Positions 22,777-28,066 of a stretch of 28,066 bases of DNA are shown here, in pieces. A program made the translations under genes and the position numbers. Position 1 is the first letter of the stretch. Each line of letters begins with the position of its first letter. Source of the DNA: Nitrospinota bacterium (lineage in GTDB: Bacteria > Nitrospinota > Nitrospinia > JACRGO01); contig JACRGO010000213.1 of NCBI GenBank assembly GCA_016212295.1, forward strand, positions 1 to 28,066. The letters are read 5' to 3'. A model generated the notes under the pieces. The model was not told where the DNA came from and made no database searches. It worked only from the letters and a program-made list of their open reading frames with translations.

Positions 22777-23073
22777 GTGAACACATCTTCCAACCATGTC
22801 TGGAGAAAACAAGATGAAAAAGAATGGAACAATATCGTTAAAACCGGGCAGGAGGAGATTCCCGTGCATTTGGGGCCTGGAGGGTTCATTGAAAAACAGA
22901 ATTTCAGGATTGAGCCAAAGGACAAAATAGAAATCAAGGGATCAAGAATCACCGTTAAGGGAGTGCCCGCCATCATTGCCGCCGAGGTGAAAAAGGGGAC
23001 GGGAGTACTTAAGCTTCGTGATGAACAGGGTATCCCCGCTTGGAAGGGACAGAAAAAGGGCGGGGGAAACTGA
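22777..23073 (+). CDS. Small protein with VHLGP / LRDxxGxPxW motifs, possibly broken at its 5' end
   Basis: The sure part is 98 codons from GTG 22777. It contains IPVHLGPGGFIEKQNF, DKIEIKGSRITVKGVPAIIAAEVKKG and LKLRDEQGIPAWKG. This recalls the C-terminal half of small exported OB-fold-like hypothetical proteins (from memory; no name is certain). The same frame stays open back to a TAG at 22705-22707. Beyond that stop, in the same frame, an ATG at 22666 starts MRISERVFALFQV. A hydrophobic, signal-like stretch is therefore interrupted by the amber codon. There is no ribosome-binding site before GTG 22777. It may be a decayed gene that has lost its export signal. Confidence 0.5.
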   Translation: MNTSSNHVWRKQDEKEWNNIVKTGQEEIPVHLGPGGFIEKQNFRIEPKDKIEIKGSRITVKGVPAIIAAEVKKGTGVLKLRDEQGIPAWKGQKKGGGN

Positions 23074-23111
23074 TTTATACTTTACAAGGTCACAAATGGC
23101 GATTTATTATT

Positions 23112-23287
23112 AACCACGAAACACACGAAAAAATTATAGAATGATTCTTTCAACCTGGGCCTTGGGATAAGATATACTCAACAAATCCGCAACCCATTTC
23201 ACGATACACTTCGAATATTGCCCCCTGAATGGCAAAACATTCCTCCTTAAATAAAATTTTTTCGTGTGTTTCGTGTATTTCGTGGTT
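23112..23287. repeat. Inverted repeat of 9-bp CACGAA units around a gene remnant
   Basis: The left arm (23112-23135) begins AACCACGAAACACACG; the right arm (23255-23287) is its complement with one extra 9-base unit. The units are AACCACGAA, ATACACGAA and ACACACGAA. The arms enclose about 119 bp that derive from a GxxExxY-type gene on the minus strand. The right arm itself encodes the His-Glu-rich start of that gene. Confidence 0.85.
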
Positions 23288-23290
23288 CAT
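23134..23290 (-). pseudogene. Internally deleted GxxExxY-family gene
   Basis: On the minus strand ATG 23290 opens MNHEIHETHEKILFKEE, then CFAIQGAIFEVYREMGCGFVE, which is the N-terminus of GxxExxY proteins. Just inside the name-giving motif (GFVE) the frame runs into unrelated residues and stops at TGA 23150-23152. In another frame, 23134-23172 encodes SYPKAQVERIIL and a stop, which fits the family C-terminus. About 36 N-terminal and 12 C-terminal codons are therefore left, joined out of frame, and the middle (roughly 70-80 codons in full-length proteins) is gone. It cannot make a functional protein. Confidence 0.75.
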
Positions 23291-23324
23291 CTTGCTTTTC
23301 TAAAAGAAGAATTAAAAACGCTAT

Positions 23325-23363
23325 ATTCCTGCTTTCGCGGGAATGAGCGGTGAAAAATCACCG
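23325..23363. repeat. Two adjacent small hairpins (REP-like)
   Basis: ATTCCTGC-TTTC-GCGGGAAT (23325-23344) is followed by CGGTGA-AAAA-TCACCG (23348-23363). The first resembles a widely dispersed extragenic palindrome. On the minus strand they follow the last gene of the glycan operon by about 35 bp, and a TTTTTAATT tract lies beyond, so they could help to end that transcript. The 324-bp gap 23074-23397 otherwise holds only the GxxExxY element. Confidence 0.5.
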
Positions 23364-23397
23364 TTTATGGCCATATTGAGTATAACCACGGCTGTTT

Positions 23398-24636
23398 TCA
23401 AGGAGAGGCATGGGCTGGGTTCTTAAATTCTTCCCACGGAAACAAGCGCCTATTTAAAAAAAAGCTCGCATGTCCCAAGACGTTGATTCTAAGAAAAGCG
23501 GCATGATGAAAAGAATCCTTATCCATTTTCGTGAGCATTACCCCTCCTCCGGCGAAAAATAAAGACCCGGTTCCAAGAAGAATATATGGACTGTCCGGGA
23601 TGGACGCCATATCAAGAACATGGCCGACACTTTTGTTTGGCATTTCAAGGCTTTCAGACAAAAATCGGCTTCTCACCGAAAAATCATCAAGAGAAAGAGT
23701 AAGCAAATTGCGCTTGGAATCGGCCATGGCGACGACCTGTAAAGATGGGACCCAAACCATTTCAGGAACGGGTCCATGCGGCAGGGCAATATCACGAATA
23801 TGGCTGCCAGTGGCGGCGTCCCAAACGGCGATCCGGTTCTCATGGCAAGAGTCATTGCCATGAGCTGTTATCAACCAACCCTTATCCGGAATATGAATCA
23901 GGCGATTGATCGCTGGAACGGCGCAAGGACGCAAAGCCGTCCAATGCAAGAACTTTTCTTTCCAGGCGCGGGTTTCGATGGTTCGCAGGATTTTTCCGGT
24001 TTTCGCGTCAACTTCGACAATACTGGACGACTGGCCGGTGGCCATTAAACGTCCTGGTCCCACAAACTGAATAGCGGATACCGGGCCGTTAAATAAAGGA
24101 ATTGTCGCAAGCACACGGGCGCCGGCAAGCTCAATCAAGGTCAACCGTCCGCCCAGGTCGCCCATGGCGAGGATATTATCGCCGATCACCATGCGGGTGA
24201 TTTCATGGTCGAATTCAATCTCCCCATGGCGAAGATCGTTTTTAAGAATCACCAGTTCCCTGGCCTTGCCTCCGAAAGCCGAGTAAACCCCGTTCGGACT
24301 TATGGCTATGGCCTTTATAACATTCGTGGTTATACGTATCAATTCAATATGCGGGGCGGCCTTCTGAAGCAAATCTTTTTTAGGCGCTAATTTAATTTTC
24401 AGCAAATTGGGCTGATTAAACAGCGCGGGCTCCACCCCGAAAAACAACCATGCGTTTACCGGATCGTAGGCAATGGCCGACACTCGTTGAATTACACTCC
24501 CGCCGTCGTTGTACTTGTACTCCTTCCACAAACAATAAAGAAAGTCCGGCGCTTGCGGCTTCGCCGGGAAGAAAGCAAGCCCCGGTCCGGCCAGCAAACC
24601 GGCAACAACTAAAAATCCCGCGATAATTTTCCGCAT
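23398..24636 (-). CDS. Secreted WD40/quinoprotein-like beta-propeller protein
   Basis: A 412-residue exported protein. A signal peptide covers residues 1-21 (hydrophobic core IIAGFLVVAGLLAGPG, cleavage likely at LA/FF). The rest is repeated four-stranded beta blades of the type VIKAIAISPNGVYSAFGGKARELVIL, NILAMGDLGGRLTLIEL, SSIVEVDAKTGKIL and ENRIAVWDAATGSHIR, which fits a seven-bladed propeller. Such domains usually bind partners and have no catalytic activity. It has no recognisable enzyme motif and no C-terminal anchor. The ATG lies 1 bp after the stop of the membrane-protein gene, so the two are co-translated or co-transcribed. A role as periplasmic partner of that membrane protein is inference. 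Scattered cysteines (C35, plus pairs near PCAV and SCHEN) may form disulfides. Confidence 0.75.
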   Translation of the reverse strand: MRKIIAGFLVVAGLLAGPGLAFFPAKPQAPDFLYCLWKEYKYNDGGSVIQRVSAIAYDPVNAWLFFGVEPALFNQPNLLKIKLAPKKDLLQKAAPHIELIRITTNVIKAIAISPNGVYSAFGGKARELVILKNDLRHGEIEFDHEITRMVIGDNILAMGDLGGRLTLIELAGARVLATIPLFNGPVSAIQFVGPGRLMATGQSSSIVEVDAKTGKILRTIETRAWKEKFLHWTALRPCAVPAINRLIHIPDKGWLITAHGNDSCHENRIAVWDAATGSHIRDIALPHGPVPEMVWVPSLQVVAMADSKRNLLTLSLDDFSVRSRFLSESLEMPNKSVGHVLDMASIPDSPYILLGTGSLFFAGGGVMLTKMDKDSFHHAAFLRINVLGHASFFLNRRLFPWEEFKNPAHASP

Positions 24637-24637
24637 A

Positions 24638-26518
24638 TTATTTTTGGATGTGATACACGGTTATTGTTCCGCTCTTGAAAACCGGACGGAAGATGGATGG
24701 GTCCTTTAGAGGCAGCGGGGTTGCATTCACCTGACGAGGCTGGCCCCCTAGCGGACTCATTTCCTTGAGAAAAGATGCGTCATATTCCACATAGTAATCA
24801 ATGTTTTTATGCATGGAAAAAAAATATCGCTGGAAATCAGGACTAAACCCGCTCGTGTAAAAATTAAAATAATCATACAGCCTCTGCTCCAGGATGCGCT
24901 GATACGAACCGGCAAACCGCTCGGCTTCATCTATGAAACTTTTCCGGTATGAAAGCGCGCTGAGAAAACTGGGGCGGTCGTTATAGCGCATTACATTATG
25001 CAGAAAAACACTGCTCTCCGGGGTCTCCGCGCGGAGATAACGGACAACGGCAAACTCATCCTGTGTCATTGAAAAATATTCATTGCAATTTTCAAAACGC
25101 GGCTGCAACAGGAAAATCCAAAAAAAAACGGCAAGCGCCGTGGCGCCTGCGCCCAATAAAACCGGCCTTGCAACTCCCACCCTGAACAACGCAACCGGTA
25201 AAGCCATCACCAAACCGTGAAGCACGATCTCGGCCGCGTCTCCAAGCAAATGAATCTGGGCCACCAAGCCATATACCATGAAACTTGCAACTCCTGTCCA
25301 CAAAACCTTTTCAATTTGGGACAACGGTTTCGCTCCAACCCGCTTCAGCCGCTCAAACGCGATTACAATAATCAACGGCACAATAATTAGTATTTCCTGA
25401 AAAAGATGTATTATTCTTGTCCAGTCAAAAAAAAACATCGTGTCAGGAAGAAACAGTAGAGCGAAAAACTTCCGGCTTACCCAAGCCATCAGCAGAAGCG
25501 GTAACACACCCAGGGCACATAGGCCCAGTTCCCTGAGCCGGGCTTTCCACCCTGAAGCGTTCCACACAACCAAAAAACAAAACGCCGCGGCCACGGGAAG
25601 CGCAGGAACCAAATAATTTCCTTTTACTACGTAGAGCAAGGTCCAGGAAAACGAGAGAAACAGAAAAACCGGACGTTGGTGGTCCAGGTAGCTTTTCATG
25701 AAGATAAGAGTACAGAGAATCATGAAAAGCCCGGCGAGATTTCTCAGCGGCATCATGCCCGCCTTGTACAAACCCAATTCAGGGGCAAGATAGAAAAAAC
25801 CGATCCCCAAAAAAGCCGGCCAATGCTCCCCTCCCAAGCGGCGTATAAGGTGGTATAAAAGCCCGAAAAAAATCAGAAAAAAGAAAAGAGGTGACCATGA
25901 AAAATAAGCATGCAACTGATCAGTTCCAGCCACTTTGATCAAAAAGGAAGCCATGAGGTTTCCAAGCCAACTATGATAAAAAGGCATTTCTCCAGGAAGA
26001 AACGGATTGTCCTCTGGCAAAAAGCGGTGCCGTGATTCATTAATCATGGAAAGCGTGTGAAGATCGTCCCAAGGTAAAACAGCGCCATAATTATTTCCGA
26101 GGTCTCCTCCAACACGGAACAAACCGAAATTTCCCCAAACAAGATGCGAATACAAAACCGCTGTTATAAGGAAAACCCAGGCGATAACCTTGGGATATTC
26201 AATATTGCTGAACACGGCAACAGGCATTTTCTTCTTCCGGAGCCAGACGAAAGCCTCCTTTCCCACGTAAACAAGGCATCCAGCCAGATACAGAAACAGC
26301 GACGCATCGGACCGCATTAGGAACATCACATAGGCAAGAGGATGCAACAACAAATAGCCCAATCCGGAGGCGAGCGCGCACTGTTCCGGAAGGCTTCCTT
26401 GCAAATCCGGCAACCGGCGGTAAATCGCCCATCCGGGAACAAAGACGAACAAAAACCATGCCCCAAAAACAGTCAAAGCTTCAATTATTGTATAGGGCGC
26501 AAACGGGTCTAAATACAT
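24638..26518 (-). CDS. Large polytopic membrane protein, GT-C glycosyltransferase-like
   Basis: A 626-residue protein with about 12-14 predicted membrane helices over residues 10-490, then a soluble C-terminal domain of about 130 residues. The loop after about TM4 carries GGDLGNNYGAVLPWDDLHT and PFLPGEMPFYHSWLGNLMASF, with acidic pairs at a position where GT-C transferases keep their catalytic Asp/Glu. GT-C enzymes move sugars from polyprenyl-phosphate donors on the outer face of the membrane. The C-terminal part (TPESSVFLHNV..., IDYYVEYDASFL) resembles the tail of such proteins. I do not recognise the exact family. The neighbouring family-2 transferase could make the lipid-linked donor. The ATG at 26518 has only a weak AGAGAT site upstream; the 63-bp gap before it holds nothing clear. 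Confidence 0.75.
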   Translation of the reverse strand: MYLDPFAPYTIIEALTVFGAWFLFVFVPGWAIYRRLPDLQGSLPEQCALASGLGYLLLHPLAYVMFLMRSDASLFLYLAGCLVYVGKEAFVWLRKKKMPVAVFSNIEYPKVIAWVFLITAVLYSHLVWGNFGLFRVGGDLGNNYGAVLPWDDLHTLSMINESRHRFLPEDNPFLPGEMPFYHSWLGNLMASFLIKVAGTDQLHAYFSWSPLFFFLIFFGLLYHLIRRLGGEHWPAFLGIGFFYLAPELGLYKAGMMPLRNLAGLFMILCTLIFMKSYLDHQRPVFLFLSFSWTLLYVVKGNYLVPALPVAAAFCFLVVWNASGWKARLRELGLCALGVLPLLLMAWVSRKFFALLFLPDTMFFFDWTRIIHLFQEILIIVPLIIVIAFERLKRVGAKPLSQIEKVLWTGVASFMVYGLVAQIHLLGDAAEIVLHGLVMALPVALFRVGVARPVLLGAGATALAVFFWIFLLQPRFENCNEYFSMTQDEFAVVRYLRAETPESSVFLHNVMRYNDRPSFLSALSYRKSFIDEAERFAGSYQRILEQRLYDYFNFYTSGFSPDFQRYFFSMHKNIDYYVEYDASFLKEMSPLGGQPRQVNATPLPLKDPSIFRPVFKSGTITVYHIQK

Positions 26519-26581
26519 TCGGGAATATCTCTAAAAGAATCCAATGGTTATAGAATAGCGCAGCATGGTGAATAGATGCAT

Positions 26582-27295
26582 TTATTTTTTAAATGCATAA
26601 GCCAGCTTCATCTTCAGGACGTCCCATAACATTTTGGAGGAATCCTTTACCAGCCTGACCTTGCTATCATGATAATGCACCCAACGAACCGGGACCTCTT
26701 TTACTTGAAAGCCTCTCATTTTGGCAAGCAGTAACACTTCAGCGTCAAAGGCGAAATGGCTAGACTTAATCGAGTTGAACAACTCCAGGGCGGCCCTCCG
26801 CTGGAAGCATTTGAAGCCGCATTGCGTGTCATGAAAATCAAGGCCCAGGATTAAGCGCAAGATCCTGTTAAAAGCCTTTCCCATGAACTCCCGATACCAG
26901 GGTTGATGTGTTGTTATCACGGACTCAGGAAGGTCCCTGGAGCCTATCGCTATATGAAATCCGTTTTCAAGCCAAGGCGCCAGGTTGTTAAACTCCTCGA
27001 TCGGCGTGGACAAATCGGCGTCTGTGTACAGGACAATATCCCCTTTGCTTGACAAAACCCCCTTTTTCACGGAGTATCCCTTGCCCATGTTTTTTTCATT
27101 TCTTAAAACTTCAATGGATCTCATTTTTTTTGAGTATTCACGTAAAATATTGCTGGTGTTGTCCACGCTTCCGTCATCCACTATTAGCACCTCAAAGTCA
27201 AATTCCATGCTCTTCAGAAAAAAAAATATTTTTTCCAAGGAAGCTCCGATCCTCCTTTCTTCATTGTATACCGGGATAATAACGGAAACTTTCAA
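26582..27295 (-). CDS. Family 2 glycosyltransferase, polyprenyl-phosphate sugar synthase-like
   Basis: A 237-residue GT-A enzyme. MKVSVIIPVYNEERRIG, IVDDGSVDNT (D40-D41), NMGKGYSVKKG and YTDADLSTP (the DxD, D92-A-D94) form the nucleotide-sugar site. FHDTQCGFKCFQR and PVRWVHYHDSKV match dolichyl/polyprenyl-phosphate glucosyl or mannosyl transferases (Alg5/Dpm1 type), which load a sugar onto a lipid phosphate at the inner face of the membrane. There are no C-terminal membrane helices. The start is TTG at 27295, fixed by AGAGG 7 bases upstream and by the standard N-terminus. It lies 19 bp behind the methyltransferase and 63 bp ahead of the GT-C-like gene, which would be the natural user of its product. 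Confidence 0.88.
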   Translation of the reverse strand: MKVSVIIPVYNEERRIGASLEKIFFFLKSMEFDFEVLIVDDGSVDNTSNILREYSKKMRSIEVLRNEKNMGKGYSVKKGVLSSKGDIVLYTDADLSTPIEEFNNLAPWLENGFHIAIGSRDLPESVITTHQPWYREFMGKAFNRILRLILGLDFHDTQCGFKCFQRRAALELFNSIKSSHFAFDAEVLLLAKMRGFQVKEVPVRWVHYHDSKVRLVKDSSKMLWDVLKMKLAYAFKK

Positions 27296-27314
27296 AATAT
27301 GACCTCTTTTATTT

Positions 27315-28055
27315 TTACGTTTTTTTGGCTACGACAATGCATGTTAAACCAAAAAATCGATTCAAAGGGCTGAAGGCAGTTTCGACTTTTTGAAGAGTTT
27401 TTAATAAAGAATTGATGTTTTTATTAGTTGCCTTTATCCCAGGCTTTAAAAAAAGACCTAAATTATTCAGCAAAGGCTCCAGGATTTTTCTTTTAACAAC
27501 GGCAAAAGGCAGCAGAGTCGCGAAATAATAGCACGATTTTAAAATGGCAAGGTTCGCTTCCATGACAATTTTTTCCAATTCATTCAGGGAATATCTCCTT
27601 TTATGCTTTAAAAAATCATCGTGGCTAGACCATAGCCAGTTATAAGCAGGAGCGGTAAGCAAAAAGACGCTTCCTGATTTCGATTTACCGGACCAACTCT
27701 TCAGAAATAAGGCATCCTCATCTATGTGCTCAACCACGTCCACGAAAAAAAAGTAAAAAGGGTCGGCCTCCCCCGGCAATGCAGTGCAAAAATGCACGCC
27801 GTTATGAAACCCGATGCGCCCCTCGCCATAATTCTTGTCAACGGCGTACGCGGCTTTTCCATTTGAACCCAACTCCTTTAAAAAAGCTTGCGTAAAAATG
27901 GCGGAACCGGCCCCAACATCAACGATAATCCCATCATCCCGCGAACCCGGCGGCCAGGCTGACGCCTCCTTTAAAATTTTTAACATGGCCTTATACTTGG
28001 AATAATAATACCAATGGCTGATGTCTATTCCCTCGTCAAACTCCAATAAGTCCAT
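27315..28055 (-). CDS. Class I SAM-dependent methyltransferase
   Basis: At least 246 residues. The SAM-binding motif I is IIVDVGAGSAIF (about 43-54), with DVVEHIDEDALFL as motif for the post-strand-4 region, and LTAPAYNWLWSSHDDFLKHKRRYS, typical of methyltransferases found in envelope sugar or glycan clusters. The C-terminal third is hydrophobic (CYYFATLLPFAVV) and may touch the membrane. The N-terminus DEGIDISHWYYYSKYKAML fits the family HWYY/R-type start. ATG 28055 lies 11 bases from the window edge, the frame stays open to the edge and no ribosome-binding site is visible, so the true start may lie outside. The substrate is unknown. Confidence 0.82.
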   Translation of the reverse strand: MDLLEFDEGIDISHWYYYSKYKAMLKILKEASAWPPGSRDDGIIVDVGAGSAIFTQAFLKELGSNGKAAYAVDKNYGEGRIGFHNGVHFCTALPGEADPFYFFFVDVVEHIDEDALFLKSWSGKSKSGSVFLLTAPAYNWLWSSHDDFLKHKRRYSLNELEKIVMEANLAILKSCYYFATLLPFAVVKRKILEPLLNNLGLFLKPGIKATNKNINSLLKTLQKVETAFSPLNRFFGLTCIVVAKKT

Positions 28056-28066
28056 TTTTTGCTGTA

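Noticed and set aside
22592-22786. Minus-strand frame of 64 codons upstream of mntA
   Set aside because: No ribosome-binding site, no family similarity, and it is antisense to the remnant 5' part of the gene ending at 23073.
1-28066. tRNA or rRNA genes
   Set aside because: No cloverleaf-type sequence with a GTTCGA-like T-loop and no rRNA core sequence was noticed in the gaps; a covariance-model scan would settle it.

Overview
The window looks like chromosomal DNA from a free-living, motile or chemosensory Gram-negative bacterium of roughly even base composition. It carries a periplasmic YfiR-type protein, a chemoreceptor, large sensor kinases, a sigma-54 activator, pyruvate phosphate dikinase and a dimeric-type glycyl-tRNA synthetase. 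That mix, plus a biotin synthase that lacks one classic cluster cysteine and many short palindromic repeats at gene ends, resembles Desulfobacterota, Nitrospirota or Nitrospinota-like environmental genomes. The sequence alone does not settle the phylum.

Left part, plus strand (1-13089). The tail of a histidine kinase is followed by a kinase with an N-terminal receiver (REC-PAS-PAS-kinase) and an NtrC-type sigma-54 response regulator, so this looks like a two-component signalling cluster. Housekeeping genes follow: glyQS, ppdK (with an internal insertion and a charged tail) and leuS. Two signalling genes sit 2 bp apart directly behind leuS: a receiver-like protein without the phosphorylatable aspartate, and a membrane chemoreceptor.

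Middle, minus strand (13388-18571). A secreted protein resembling the choice-of-anchor/reelin-like family has a CX5CH motif and a good -24/-12 promoter. Upstream on the same strand are bioB, a five-module hybrid kinase with a periplasmic CHASE8-like sensor, and a YfiR-like periplasmic protein 6 bp before the kinase. The last pair resembles a YfiR/YfiN switch in which the GGDEF output is replaced by a phosphorelay.

Middle-right (18873-21669, plus) holds a MurA-type enolpyruvyl transferase, a Nudix hydrolase overlapping it by 4 bp, and an RsuA/RluB-type pseudouridine synthase. Next comes a HepT/MntA toxin-antitoxin pair (minus), a small possibly broken gene (plus), and a palindromic element containing an internally deleted GxxExxY gene. 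The right end (23398-28055, minus) is a four-gene run: methyltransferase, family-2 glycosyltransferase, large polytopic membrane protein and secreted beta-propeller, likely for lipid-linked sugar or envelope glycan work.

At least five palindromic or short-repeat families occupy intergenic gaps, and no transposase is present. I see no tRNA, rRNA or CRISPR array. The points most worth a second look are the YfiR-CHASE8-phosphorelay pair, the GxxExxY deletion element, the pseudo-receiver/chemoreceptor pair behind leuS, the sigma-54-type promoter of the CX5CH secreted protein, and the unusual cysteine set in BioB.
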